From assembly GCF_018829635.1 (NCBI RefSeq), contig NZ_JAHKKG010000019.1, forward strand, positions 104,582 through 168,581: a stretch of DNA of 64,000 bases, given 5' to 3'. The position numbers and the translations under genes were made by a program. Numbering within the stretch: position 1 is the first letter of the stretch; each line of letters opens with the position of its first letter. This document shows, piece after piece, positions 41,194 through 50,136 of this stretch. This DNA is from Paractinoplanes bogorensis (lineage in GTDB: Bacteria; Actinomycetota; Actinomycetes; Mycobacteriales; Micromonosporaceae). Below the pieces are notes generated by a model. That model saw nothing but the letters and a program-made list of their open reading frames with translations. It was not told the DNA's origin and did not search any database.

Positions 41194-42684
41194 ATGACCG
41201 AGCGATACGTCGTCGCCATCGACCAGGGCACCACCTCGACCCGGTGCATCGTGTTCGACCGGCGGGGCCAACTGGTCTCCCTGGCCCAGCAGGAGCACAA
41301 GCAGTACTACCCGAAACCGGGCTGGGTCGAGCACGACGCGGCCGAGATCTGGCGCAACGTGGAACGGCTCGGCCCCGAGGCGCTGCGCCGCGCCGGAGCC
41401 ACGATCGACCAGGTGGCGGCGGTCGGCATCGCCAACCAGCGGGAGACCACCGTGCTGTGGGACCGGGCCACCGGCACCCCGATCGGCCACGCCGTGGTCT
41501 GGCAGGACACCCGCACCGACACGATGGTCGGGCAGCTCGACGAGGCTCCCGGCGCCGACGGCGTACGGCACCGGTCGGCTCTGCCCCTGGCCACGTACTT
41601 CTCCGGCCCCCGGATCCGGTGGCTGCTCGACCACCACCCCGGGGTCCGCGAACGGGCCGAACGGGGCGAGGTGCTGTTCGGCACGATGGAGACCTGGCTG
41701 ATCTGGAACCTGACCGGCGGCCTGCACGTCACCGACGTCACCAACGCCAGCCGCACCCTGCTGCTCGACGTGCACACGCTCGACTGGTCGCCCGAGTCGC
41801 TGGCCTTCTTCGGCATCCCGCGCGCGATGCTGCCCGAGATCCGGCCGTCCGTCGGCGACTTCGGGACGGCCACCGCGGCCTTCCCCGGGGTGGCCATCGG
41901 GGCGGCGCTGGGCGACCAGCAGGCGGCGCTGTTCGGGCAGACGTGCTTTGCGCCCGGAGAGGCTAAATGCACGTACGGGACGGGAAGCTTTTTGCTGCTC
42001 AACACGGGGAGCGAGCTGGTGCGCTCGACCCACGGCCTGCTCTCTACGGTGGCCTATCAGATCCAGGGCGAGGCGGCCGCGTACGCCCTCGAAGGCTCGA
42101 TCGCGATCACCGGCTCGCTGGTCCAGTGGTTCCGTGACCAGCTCGAACTGATCGCCAGCGCGCCCGAGATCGAGACCCTCGCCCGCACGGTGACCGACAA
42201 CGGCGGGTGCTACATCGTGCCCGCGTTCTCCGGGCTGTACGCCCCCTACTGGCGCAGCGAGGCCCGGGGCGTGATCGTCGGTCTGACCTCGTACATCACG
42301 AAAGGTCACTTGGCGCGAGCGGTGCTGGAAGCGAGCGCCTGGCAGACGCGCGAGGTGGTCGACGCGATGAACGCCGACTCGGGTCTTGCTCTTTCGACGT
42401 TACGCGTCGACGGTGGGATGACGGCCGACAATCTGCTCATGCAGGTCATCGCGGACGTGCTCGACGTGCCGGTGGTGCGGCCGCTGGCCGCCGAGACCGT
42501 GTCGCTGGGTGCGGCGTACGGGGCCGGGCTGGCCGTCGGATACTGGCCCGATCTCGAGGGGCTGCGGCGGAACTGGCATCGGGCGGCGCAATGGCTGCCC
42601 ACGATGGAATCGGCCAAGCGGGAGATCGAGTACGCGAATTGGCAGCGGGCCGTTTCTCGTACCTTTGACTGGATCCAATCCTGA
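41194..42684 (+). CDS. Second glycerol kinase
   Basis: A 496-residue FGGY kinase, roughly 55-60 percent similar by eye to the operon copy. VAIDQGTTSTRCIVFDRRG, YGTGSFLLLNTGSELV and RVDGGMTADNLLMQVIADVLDVPVV are intact, so it should be active. It follows the IclR gene by 16 bp and has GGGAGGGG before the ATG, so it is probably co-transcribed with its regulator rather than with glpFKD. The duplication of glpK on both sides of the regulator is unusual. Confidence 0.92.
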   Translation: MTERYVVAIDQGTTSTRCIVFDRRGQLVSLAQQEHKQYYPKPGWVEHDAAEIWRNVERLGPEALRRAGATIDQVAAVGIANQRETTVLWDRATGTPIGHAVVWQDTRTDTMVGQLDEAPGADGVRHRSALPLATYFSGPRIRWLLDHHPGVRERAERGEVLFGTMETWLIWNLTGGLHVTDVTNASRTLLLDVHTLDWSPESLAFFGIPRAMLPEIRPSVGDFGTATAAFPGVAIGAALGDQQAALFGQTCFAPGEAKCTYGTGSFLLLNTGSELVRSTHGLLSTVAYQIQGEAAAYALEGSIAITGSLVQWFRDQLELIASAPEIETLARTVTDNGGCYIVPAFSGLYAPYWRSEARGVIVGLTSYITKGHLARAVLEASAWQTREVVDAMNADSGLALSTLRVDGGMTADNLLMQVIADVLDVPVVRPLAAETVSLGAAYGAGLAVGYWPDLEGLRRNWHRAAQWLPTMESAKREIEYANWQRAVSRTFDWIQS

Positions 42685-42705
42685 CTCTTTTATAGGTGCC
42701 TTTCG

Positions 42706-43185
42706 CTATATGTGGCGCACGATCGAGTTGGCCATCCGGTCGTGGAGGGTGCGCTGGCGCTCGCCGAAGACCATGAAGGAATCGACCCAGAAATAGACGC
42801 CGGCGCTGACCAGATTGAGCACCGAACCGAGCAGGCCCTTGATGCAGAACTCGCGCATCGCCATCTGGCCCCAGTCGAGCGGGCGGCCGGTCTGCTGGTC
42901 GGCCACGACGTGTCCGAGCAGCTTCTTGGCCGGTGTCTGCCCGTCGGACCAGGTGATCATCGACCAGATGATCCAGCCGATCCACAGCGTCACCAGCATC
43001 AGCAGGCTGTCCAGGAGGAGGGCGCCGAAACGGCCGCCGACTGATACCAGGGGCCTTTCCGCGGTCGCGATCGTCGGCGTCGGCAGGGGATAGGCGGCCG
43101 GACTGTACGGCTGGAGTTCCGCATTCGCGGGCGGATATTGATATCCGGTCCACTGTCCGGATCGCATATTGGTCGGGTCGCTCAT
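42706..43185 (-). CDS. RDD-family membrane protein
   Basis: A 159-residue protein with a Pro/Tyr-rich cytoplasmic N-terminus (GYQYPPANAELQPYSPAAYP) and an RDD domain (VGGRFGALLLDSLLMLVTLWIGW, ARTP-like GQTPAKKLLGHVV) with about three membrane helices. Function unknown; the family is often stress- or transport-related. A tandem repeat array lies just upstream of its start. Confidence 0.85.
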   Translation of the reverse strand: MSDPTNMRSGQWTGYQYPPANAELQPYSPAAYPLPTPTIATAERPLVSVGGRFGALLLDSLLMLVTLWIGWIIWSMITWSDGQTPAKKLLGHVVADQQTGRPLDWGQMAMREFCIKGLLGSVLNLVSAGVYFWVDSFMVFGERQRTLHDRMANSIVRHI

Positions 43186-43256
43186 TGATCCTTTTCCTTT
43201 ACCTGGCGGAGTTCCCAGGCTGACGCGGATTGCTGCGCCGGACCATCACACGGTCG

Positions 43257-43440
43257 GCCGACCTGTTCCGGCTTTCCGGACCGCCCAGTTTGGTCGACGG
43301 CTCGGCGTTCCGGCTTTCCGGACCGCTCGGCTTGGTCAACGCCTCGGCGTTCCGGACCGCCCAGTTTGGTCAACGCCTCGGTGTTCCGGCTTTCCGGGCC
43401 GCCTGGCTTGGTCAGCGTCTCGGCGTTCCGGCTTTCTCGG
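43257..43440. repeat. About 43-bp tandem repeat array at the 3' end of the SARP gene
   Basis: Units of the form TTGGTCAACGCCTCGGCGTTC-CGGCTTTCCGGACCGCC repeat about four and a half times; one copy is short by about 7 bp and the last overlaps the terminal codons (EKAGTPRR) of the convergent-side gene ending at 43412. The unit is not a multiple of three and mostly lies outside coding sequence. Confidence 0.85.
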
Positions 43441-46400
43441 CGCGATCGCAGGCTGGGCCGAGGATGGCGAGGTAGCCCGCCGCTTTCCGCGCCCGGGGCA
43501 GGAATCCGCGCAACGCGGCCCGGTCACCCGCCGCCTCGAGCGCCTCCACCAGCAGGAGTGCCTCGTGCGGGATCTCCTCCGGGCCCGGGCGGCGGTTCAT
43601 CCGCACGAGCCGTTCGGCCAGCTCGCGGGCGGTCGCCACGTCACCCGCGGCCAGGGCCAGCCGGCCCCGCAACACCTCGGCGTTACCCGGATGGGTGAGG
43701 TCGATCGCGACCGTGGCGGCCACCTCTATCGCCCGATCGGGTTCGCCCCGGCGGGCCAGGGCCAGCGCCCCGACCAGCGGCCCGCTGCGGATGTACGGGC
43801 AGGCCATGCTCGCCTCCGGCCCGCGACGCAACGCGAGATGCTCCTCCAGGTAGGGATCGATCTCGTCGACCCGGCCCAGCTGTTCGAGACAGATCAGCAC
43901 GGCGGCGGTGCCGTGCAGCCGATCGTGCGGAGACAGGGTGCGGGCCCACTCGTACGAGCGGCGGGCGTGCTCCAGCGCCAGCTCGTAGTCGCCGCGCACA
44001 CCCCCGATGACCAGGCTGGCGATGGTGTGCCCGAGCGCGCGGTCCCGGTCCCGCCCCTCCAGCTCGACCAGCGCGAGAACGGTGTCGACCGCCTCGGCGT
44101 AGCGTTCCTCGAGAAACAGCGCGGCCGACACCCCGACCAGCGCCAGCCCGCGCAGCGAGGCCGACCCGACCCGCCCGGCCAGCGCGCAGGCCTCGTCCGC
44201 GGCCCGCCGCCGCTCAGCCACCGGCGCCGGGTCGGCCCGCCCGGTCCACGCCCACCGCGCACCGCACAGGGCGCGCAACGCCAGCAGGTGCGCCTTCGTA
44301 GCCGGGTCGGTGACCGCGGCCAGCCCCTCGTCGAGCACCCGGTCCCCGAGCGCCGGGTCAGCCGGCGTCCGGAAGCCACCCCACCGCCCGACCAGCATCT
44401 GCGCCGTCTTGAGGCACAGCTGGGCGCGGCGGTCCCCTTTGGGCAGGGCGGTGATCGCCTCCCGCCAGGCCGCGATCGCGTCGTCACCGGCGTACGCGGT
44501 CTCGTGGTCGTCCCCGATCGCCTCCAGGGCCTCGGCGCGCTCGGCCGGCCCAGCCGCGAACCGTCGTGCCCGCTGATGCAACTCGAGCGCCCGCCGCACC
44601 GCGTACCGACGCCGGGCCCCCACCCCGGCCGCGATCAGCGACCGGAACGCCTTCCCCCGCACCCAGTCGTCCGCGTCCGGCCCGTCCGCGGCCGCCGCGT
44701 AGTGCACCGCGACCAGCTCGACCACCTCGTCGATCCGCTCCCGCGACACTTCCTCGAGCCACGCCGCCGCGCCGGCATGCCCCGCGGCCCGTTCAGCTAC
44801 CGGCAGCCCCGCGTAGGCGACGTCACGCAGCAGAGCATGCTGAAACGCGTACTCATCCTGGTCGGTCACCCCCGACATCGGCCGGACCCGGATCAGTCCC
44901 CGGTCCTCCAACGCCCGCAGCTGTCCCGCGGTGGCTCGCAGGGGAGCGGCCCAGAACGTACGCCCGATCACCGCCGCCCGCCGAAGCAGCACTTTCTCGG
45001 CCGTCGGCAGCCGGTCGACCCTCTCGGCGAGCAGCGCGTGCAACGTGTCCGGAAGTGCGCCGTGCCCGCCCTCGGCGACATGCGCGGCCAGTTGACCCAG
45101 GTAGTAGGGGTTGCCGTCCGCCCGGTCAAGAATCTGAGTGCGTCTCCGCCCATCGAGTCGCGACGCCCCCGGTAGCCCGTCCAGCAGGGCGCGACCGTCC
45201 TCGACGTTGAGAGCTCGCAGCGACACAATGTCCGCGTCCCTGAGCGTGGGCCGCTCTCGTTCGTCTCCTCGGTCTCTCGCTTCTTCCGGCGCTTCCTCTT
45301 CTTCTCTTCCCTGGCGCTGGTCGTCCGGTTCTCCCCGGCGCTGGTGGTCTGGTTCTCCGTGGCGCTGGTCGTGCGATTGTCCCTGGCGCTGGTGGTCTGG
45401 TTCTCCGTGGCGCTGGTGGTCTGGTTCTCCGTGGCGCTGGTGGTCTGGTTCTCCGTGGCGCTGGTGGTCCGGTTCTCCCTGGCGTTGGTCGTCCGGTCGG
45501 ATCCGGCCGTGTCGTTGGCCAAGGTCGCCTCGCGGGGTCCGCTCCTCGAAGAACTCCGGCCGAGCCGTGGTCAGCACCACGACCGGCCCTTCAGCGCGGT
45601 TCACGAGGCGGGTGAGCATGGCGATCAGCGGCGCCCCGGCCCAGTGCAGATCCTCCACGATCAGCAGCAGCGGCCCCTTCGCCGCGAACGCGCTGGCCAG
45701 CCGCGGCCAGGCCCGCCCCAGCGCATCGTCCACGTCCCGCGGATCGGCCGAATCCAGCGGATTACCCGGCAGCCGGATACCAGCCGTGGTGGCCAGCGCG
45801 AAAACCGTCGCCTCACCGAGCAACGGCGTGAGCTGTTCGGTAAGACGCAACCGCCCCGATTCCCCCGAGTCCCCGAGCGGAATCCCACAGGCCTCCCGAA
45901 GAATCTCACCCAACGCCCAGTAGGTGATACCTTCCCCCGCCGCGAGACACCGCCCGCGCAACACCCGAAGCCCCGGCCTCCGCGCGACCACTTCATGCAC
46001 CAGCCGCGTCTTCCCGATCCCGGCCGGCCCGGTCACCGTGATAAGCCGCGGCCGCCGGCTGCCGGCCGCCTCATCCACCAGGCTGAGGACCGCCCGCAGC
46101 TCCTCGGCCCGCCCCACCATCGGCGGTTCGGCCCCGGCTTCCCCCACCCCGAGCGAGGCCCCGACAAGCCGCCACACGGCCGCCCGGTCACCGCGCGCCC
46201 CAGGCAGCCGCAGCCCGGCCGCGCGTTCGCTGTCCGCTGTCCGCTCACCGCGCGGCGTGGGCAGCTGCAGCTCGGCCGCGCGTTTGCTGTCCGTCGTCCG
46301 CTCACCGCGCGGCGTGGGCAGCTGCAGCTCGGTCGCGGGTTTGCCGTCCGCCGTCTGCTGATCGTCCGCAGGGGGAGGGTGTTTGTTTGACCGTTTGCCG

Positions 46401-48100
46401 TCCGCGGGGCCTGAGGGCTGGAGCCGGCGTTCGCTCATTACGGCGCGCTCGCTGTCGTGGCCGGTCGGATCGTCGGCTGCACGGAAGCGGAAGTCGCCGT
46501 AGCGGACGGCAGCCTGCCCGGTGCGGTCATCAGCGAGCAGGCTGCCCGCGTCGGCGGCGGCGCGCAGGTCGGCCGCAGCGTCGAGCACCACACCGCCGAT
46601 CCGTTGCACGACGCTGTCACTCAGGGTGCCGATCCGCGACGCGCCCAGGCCACCGCTCGGTGCAATGATCTCGCCGGTGGCCACGCCCATCCGCACCGGC
46701 GACCCAACCCGTTCCAGAATCTCGTGACCCGCCCAGAGCGCCCGCGCCGCGTGATCCTCCCGCGCAACCGGATACCCGAACACTCCGATCACCCCACCAC
46801 CGAGCAGGGGCCGCACCGCACCGCCCCAGCGCACAACGACCTCGCTGATCGCAGCGGTCCACTCACCGATCTCCCGGCGAGCACGCTCGGGATCAGGATC
46901 AACCGCCGCCCCACGCACACCCCGAAGGTCCACGTCGAGCACCGTGACCAGTTTCCGCTCCTCTCGCACCGGCTCATCGCGCGTTCCTTCATGGCGCGTT
47001 CGCTCATCGTCTGGTCGCTCGCTGCGGGGTCGGTCTGCGTGCTGTCGTCGGTCGTGCGGTCGGTGGTCGCGCGTTTGCTCGCCGCTCGGTAGCTCATCGC
47101 GCAATCGCTGATCGTTTGGTTGCTCGCTGCGGGGTCGGTCTGCGTGCTGTGGTCGGTCGTGCGGTCGACGATCGCGCGGTCGCTCTTCGCGCGGTCGCTC
47201 TTCGCGCGGTCGCTCTTCGCGCGGTCGCTCTTTGCGCGGTCGTTCATGGCGCACCCGGTCATCGTGCGGTCGCTTTTCGCCTGGCCGGTCTTCGCTCGGT
47301 TGTTCATCGCGCAGCTGGGCGTTGCGCACTCGCTCATCCTGGTGCACCGGTCTGCGGCTCTCGCCCAGTTCGCCCAGCGTTCCTGACGGCGGGCCGTCCA
47401 TGACCGTTGAATGTTCGGTTGGGGCACCGTCCGGTGCGGACGAGATGAGCGATGCGTGCAATCTGCGCAGTTCGGCGGACGGTTCGATGCCCAACTCTGC
47501 GCGCACGTGCGCGGCGAACTGTTCGTAGCGACGCAACGCTCGATGACGGTGGCCCTCGTCGGCGTCCAAGCGGATCAGCTGGATGTGCGCGCTCTCGTGC
47601 AGCGGATCGAGCAGGATCGCGCGTTCCAGGTCGGTTCTGGTTGCGCGAGTGAGCAACAAACCCACGGCGACATCGCGCAAATGGACACGGCGCTGGTCCA
47701 CCCAGTCGTCGAACCGGTTCTCCGGCAGCAGGTCACCACCGTAGAGCGCGATCGCCGCCTCGACGTCCCCGCGGCGCGCGGCGGCCTCGAAAGCGTCCGC
47801 ATCCGTCCACCGCCCGGCCGGGTCCAGGTCGAGCATGTCGTCGTGTGAACGCAAGCGGTCCGCGCCGAGCACCCGCCGTGCGAAGTGCAGGGACTTGTTC
47901 AACCGGCCCTGTCCCAGGCCGGGGGCGGCGTCCGGCCAGAGCAGGTCGATGACCTGGTCACGGTGCAGACGACCGTGCACCGCGAGCAGCTTGACCAGGG
48001 CGATCGCGCCGGTGCGCTGCCATTCGCCGTCGGGCACGGTGCGGCCGGCGACCTCCACCTGGAAGCCGCCGAGCAGGTAAACGCGCAGTCCGGCCGGCAC
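43412..48100 (-). CDS. SARP-type regulator fused to a degenerate class III cyclase domain and STAND ATPase
   Basis: A 1,562-residue signal-transduction protein. Residues 1-95 are an OmpR-like winged helix (LRVYLLGGFQVEVAG; RLNKSLHFARRVLG) and 100-220 a BTAD domain (DDWVDQRRVHLRD; GHRHRALRRYEQFAAHVRAELGIEPS). Residues 383-545 resemble a class III nucleotide cyclase (KLVTVLDVDLRG; GVIGVFGYPVAREDHAARAL; RMGVATGEI), but the GDG metal loop is GGG, so it is probably inactive. An AAA/STAND ATPase follows with Walker A GPAGIGKT (690-697) and Walker B LLLIVEDLHW (811-820), then TPR-like helices to the end. Three low-complexity linkers (about 222-382, 552-640, 853-948) are made of tandem repeats; the third interrupts the ATPase. 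GTG start at 48100. It is divergent from a methyltransferase. A pathway-specific or global activator is likely, but the target is unknown. Confidence 0.85.
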   Translation of the reverse strand: MPAGLRVYLLGGFQVEVAGRTVPDGEWQRTGAIALVKLLAVHGRLHRDQVIDLLWPDAAPGLGQGRLNKSLHFARRVLGADRLRSHDDMLDLDPAGRWTDADAFEAAARRGDVEAAIALYGGDLLPENRFDDWVDQRRVHLRDVAVGLLLTRATRTDLERAILLDPLHESAHIQLIRLDADEGHRHRALRRYEQFAAHVRAELGIEPSAELRRLHASLISSAPDGAPTEHSTVMDGPPSGTLGELGESRRPVHQDERVRNAQLRDEQPSEDRPGEKRPHDDRVRHERPRKERPREERPREERPREERPRDRRPHDRPQHADRPRSEQPNDQRLRDELPSGEQTRDHRPHDRRQHADRPRSERPDDERTRHEGTRDEPVREERKLVTVLDVDLRGVRGAAVDPDPERARREIGEWTAAISEVVVRWGGAVRPLLGGGVIGVFGYPVAREDHAARALWAGHEILERVGSPVRMGVATGEIIAPSGGLGASRIGTLSDSVVQRIGGVVLDAAADLRAAADAGSLLADDRTGQAAVRYGDFRFRAADDPTGHDSERAVMSERRLQPSGPADGKRSNKHPPPADDQQTADGKPATELQLPTPRGERTTDSKRAAELQLPTPRGERTADSERAAGLRLPGARGDRAAVWRLVGASLGVGEAGAEPPMVGRAEELRAVLSLVDEAAGSRRPRLITVTGPAGIGKTRLVHEVVARRPGLRVLRGRCLAAGEGITYWALGEILREACGIPLGDSGESGRLRLTEQLTPLLGEATVFALATTAGIRLPGNPLDSADPRDVDDALGRAWPRLASAFAAKGPLLLIVEDLHWAGAPLIAMLTRLVNRAEGPVVVLTTARPEFFEERTPRGDLGQRHGRIRPDDQRQGEPDHQRHGEPDHQRHGEPDHQRHGEPDHQRQGQSHDQRHGEPDHQRRGEPDDQRQGREEEEAPEEARDRGDERERPTLRDADIVSLRALNVEDGRALLDGLPGASRLDGRRRTQILDRADGNPYYLGQLAAHVAEGGHGALPDTLHALLAERVDRLPTAEKVLLRRAAVIGRTFWAAPLRATAGQLRALEDRGLIRVRPMSGVTDQDEYAFQHALLRDVAYAGLPVAERAAGHAGAAAWLEEVSRERIDEVVELVAVHYAAAADGPDADDWVRGKAFRSLIAAGVGARRRYAVRRALELHQRARRFAAGPAERAEALEAIGDDHETAYAGDDAIAAWREAITALPKGDRRAQLCLKTAQMLVGRWGGFRTPADPALGDRVLDEGLAAVTDPATKAHLLALRALCGARWAWTGRADPAPVAERRRAADEACALAGRVGSASLRGLALVGVSAALFLEERYAEAVDTVLALVELEGRDRDRALGHTIASLVIGGVRGDYELALEHARRSYEWARTLSPHDRLHGTAAVLICLEQLGRVDEIDPYLEEHLALRRGPEASMACPYIRSGPLVGALALARRGEPDRAIEVAATVAIDLTHPGNAEVLRGRLALAAGDVATARELAERLVRMNRRPGPEEIPHEALLLVEALEAAGDRAALRGFLPRARKAAGYLAILGPACDRAEKAGTPRR
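45290..45510. repeat. 24-bp in-frame repeat inside the STAND domain linker
   Basis: TCCGTGGCGCTGGTGGTCTGG-type units repeat about eight times, encoding DHQRHGEP on the minus strand (and a second Arg/Glu-rich variant, REEEEAPEE, at the end). The array separates the Walker B/sensor region from the rest of the ATPase. Confidence 0.85.
46190..46350. repeat. 57-bp in-frame repeat between cyclase and ATPase domains
   Basis: Two close copies and one diverged copy encode ELQLPTPRGERT(T/A)DS(K/E)RAA on the minus strand, period 19 residues. Confidence 0.85.
46965..47345. repeat. 15-bp and longer in-frame repeats between BTAD and cyclase domains
   Basis: CGCTCTTCGCGCGGT repeats four times near 47180-47240 (PREER on the minus strand), and longer duplicated blocks (HADRPRSE, DRRPHDR) extend the array to about 130 residues of Arg/Glu/Asp/Pro-rich linker. 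Confidence 0.85.
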
Positions 48101-48108
48101 GACGGTGA

Positions 48109-48140
48109 TTGTCCGCCGCGTTTCCGTGCGATGCGGACAA
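48109..48140. promoter_or_regulatory. Inverted repeat in the SARP/methyltransferase divergent promoter
   Basis: TTGTCCGC (48109-48116) and GCGGACAA (48133-48140) are perfect 8-bp arms separated by 16 bp; CGGACAGAG follows as a possible further half site. SARP proteins bind direct repeats, so this is more likely a site for another factor. Confidence 0.4.
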
Positions 48141-48211
48141 CAAACGGACAGAGAACGGAAATCGAGGTGGCTACTTTGCCGACGACCTCATCCGTACGGG
48201 AAGGAAATGCC

Positions 48212-49273
48212 ATGACGGCGACGACGGTGGACGAGCAGCGGTTGATGAACTTCGTGTTCAAGGCGGTCGGTGACTTCGGTGCGCAACTGAGCGGCGCGCT
48301 GGCCGTGATCGGGGACAAGTTGGGGCTTTATCGGGCGATGGCGGGGGCGGGGCCGTTGACGGCCGGCGAGCTGGCCGCACGTACGGGAACGGCCGAAAGG
48401 TACGTACGGGAATGGCTGTGTGCGCAGGCCGCGGCCGGCTATGTGGAGTATGCGGGCGATGAGCGGTTCGTTCTGCCGGCCGAGCACGCGATCGCGCTCA
48501 CCGACGAGAGCAGCCCGGCGTGCGTGATCGGCGGGTTCGAGCTGATGCTGGCGGCCGTGCGGTCGACCGACCGGCTGATCGAGGCCTTCCGGACGGGCGA
48601 GGGCGTGGGCTGGCACGAGCATCACCAAGACCTGTTCTCGGGGTGCGAGCGGTTCTTCCGTCCGGGCTATCACGCGAACCTGGTCGGCTCGTGGATCCCG
48701 GCCATGAAGGACGTGGAGGAGCGGCTGCGGGCCGGGTCCCGGGTCGCCGACGTCGGGTGCGGGCTCGGCGCGTCGACCGTGCTGATGGCCTCGGCATATC
48801 CCGAGTCGACGTTCGTGGGGCTGGACTATCACGCCGGTTCGATCGCCGACGCGCGCGAGCGGGCCGCCGCGGCCGGGGTCGGCAACCGGACGCGGTTCGA
48901 GGTCGGGCGGGCCGCGGAGCTGTCCGGCACGTACGACCTGATCTGCCTGTTCGACTCCCTGCACGACATGGGCGACCCGGTCGGTGCCCTGCGGCACCTG
49001 CGGGACCGGCTCGACCCGGCGGGCAGCCTGCTGCTGGTGGAGCCGTTCGCGGGGGACACTGTGGCGGCCAACCTCAACCCGGTCGGCGCGGTCTACTACG
49101 GCGCTTCGACGCTGCTCTGCACACCGAACTCGTTGTCCCAGGAGGTCGGCGCCGCCTTGGGCGCGCAGGCCGGCGAGTCCCGGTTGCGCGCGGTGGCCGC
49201 CGAGGCGGGCTTCTCGTCGTTCGAGCGGGTCGCCGAGACGCCGTTCAACCTGGTGTTCCAGGTCCGGCCGTGA
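48212..49273 (+). CDS. Class I SAM-dependent methyltransferase with N-terminal winged helix
   Basis: A 353-residue protein of the Rv2258c-like type. The first ~90 residues form a winged helix (LTAGELAARTGTAERYVREWLCAQAAAGYVEY), the rest a Rossmann methyltransferase with SAM motif I VADVGCGLGASTVLMA, acidic motif II VGLDYH and LICLFDSLHDMGDP. GGAAGGAAA lies ahead of the ATG. Substrate unknown; the neighbour SARP regulator could control it. Confidence 0.87.
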   Translation: MTATTVDEQRLMNFVFKAVGDFGAQLSGALAVIGDKLGLYRAMAGAGPLTAGELAARTGTAERYVREWLCAQAAAGYVEYAGDERFVLPAEHAIALTDESSPACVIGGFELMLAAVRSTDRLIEAFRTGEGVGWHEHHQDLFSGCERFFRPGYHANLVGSWIPAMKDVEERLRAGSRVADVGCGLGASTVLMASAYPESTFVGLDYHAGSIADARERAAAAGVGNRTRFEVGRAAELSGTYDLICLFDSLHDMGDPVGALRHLRDRLDPAGSLLLVEPFAGDTVAANLNPVGAVYYGASTLLCTPNSLSQEVGAALGAQAGESRLRAVAAEAGFSSFERVAETPFNLVFQVRP

Positions 49274-49285
49274 CGGGTCCTTGAC

Positions 49286-49330
49286 GCAACCGTTTGGTTG
49301 CCATAGGTTTGTGGGCAACCAAACGGTTGC
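49286..49330. promoter_or_regulatory. Double ArsR-type operator
   Basis: GCAACCGTTTGGTTGCC (49286-49302) and GGCAACCAAACGGTTGC (49314-49330) are perfect 17-bp inverted copies; each arm is itself the palindrome CAACC-N4-GGTTG. Two dimer sites thus flank the promoter of the AHSA1-ArsR operon. Confidence 0.75.
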
Positions 49331-49347
49331 TATTTGAGGAGACGGAC

Positions 49348-49782
49348 ATGGGATTCCCCGACCGGATTGAGCGAACGCTCGAGATCGCGCATCCGATGGA
49401 CAAGGTGTGGGCCGCGCTCACCACCGCCGAGGGGCTGGGCACCTGGTTCGGCAACACGGCCGAGGTCGACCTGCGCGTCGGCGGACAGGCCAAGCTGACC
49501 TGGACGAGCGGCGACACCGCGATCCTGACCATCGAGCGGGTCGAACCGACGACGGTGTTCGCCTACACCTGGCCGATCCATGGACTGCCCGAGGGCGACC
49601 CGCGCCGCACCTATGTGGAGTTCACGCTGGCCCCGACCGCCCGGGGCACTACGCTGACCATGGTCGAATCCGGATTCGCGCAGATGCCGGAGGGTGAGCA
49701 CAAGACGGCGTTCTCGGGCAACACCGAGGGCTGGACGAACGAACTGGGTGAGCTGGTCGCGTATCTCGATGGAAAACTCTGA
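49348..49782 (+). CDS. SRPBCC/AHSA1-family protein
   Basis: A 144-residue START-like fold: RIERTLEIAHPMDKVWAALTTAEGLGTWFG, GGQAKLTWTSGD and GTTLTMVESGFAQMPEG, ending in GWTNELGELVAYLDGKL. Members bind hydrophobic ligands or act in stress; almost always paired with an ArsR regulator, as here. GAGGAG precedes the ATG. Confidence 0.9.
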   Translation: MGFPDRIERTLEIAHPMDKVWAALTTAEGLGTWFGNTAEVDLRVGGQAKLTWTSGDTAILTIERVEPTTVFAYTWPIHGLPEGDPRRTYVEFTLAPTARGTTLTMVESGFAQMPEGEHKTAFSGNTEGWTNELGELVAYLDGKL

Positions 49783-50098
49783 CCTGGAGACGGTGGCGCA
49801 GGAGGTCTTCTCGGCCCTGGCCGATCCGAGCCGGCGTGGCATCCTGGCCGCGCTGGCGGCCGGGGGACCGGCCACCGCGACCGACCTGGCGGCCCGCTTG
49901 CCGATCACCCGGCAGGCAATCGCCAAGCACCTCGCGCTGCTGGCCGAGGCGGGCCTGGTGGTCGCCGAGCCGGGCGAGCGGCGGCGGGTGCGCTACCGGC
50001 TCGACTCCGCGCCGATGAAGATCGCCCAGCAGTTCCTGGCCGCCCTGGCCCGGGACTGGGACGGGCCGCTGGCCGCGCTGCGCGACCGTCTCGGATAA
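49769..50098 (+). CDS. ArsR-family transcriptional regulator
   Basis: A 109-residue winged helix: VFSALADPSRRGILAALAAGG, then ATDLAARLPITRQAIAKHLALLAEAGLV and ERRRVRYRLDSAP. It lacks the ELCVCDL metal cysteines, so it belongs to the non-metal-sensing group linked with AHSA1 proteins. Overlaps the upstream gene by 14 bp and probably autoregulates via the double palindrome. Confidence 0.92.
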   Translation: MENSDLETVAQEVFSALADPSRRGILAALAAGGPATATDLAARLPITRQAIAKHLALLAEAGLVVAEPGERRRVRYRLDSAPMKIAQQFLAALARDWDGPLAALRDRLG

Positions 50099-50136
50099 GG
50101 GATGCGCGCGCGACCGCGTGTGGCGAGCGGAGTGGC

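Noticed and set aside
45338..45506. Long open frames on the plus strand across the SARP gene repeats (for example VWFSVALVVRLSLALVV), which look like membrane proteins
   Set aside because: They are antisense images of the in-frame 24-bp array in the minus-strand regulator; no start signal or family similarity supports them.
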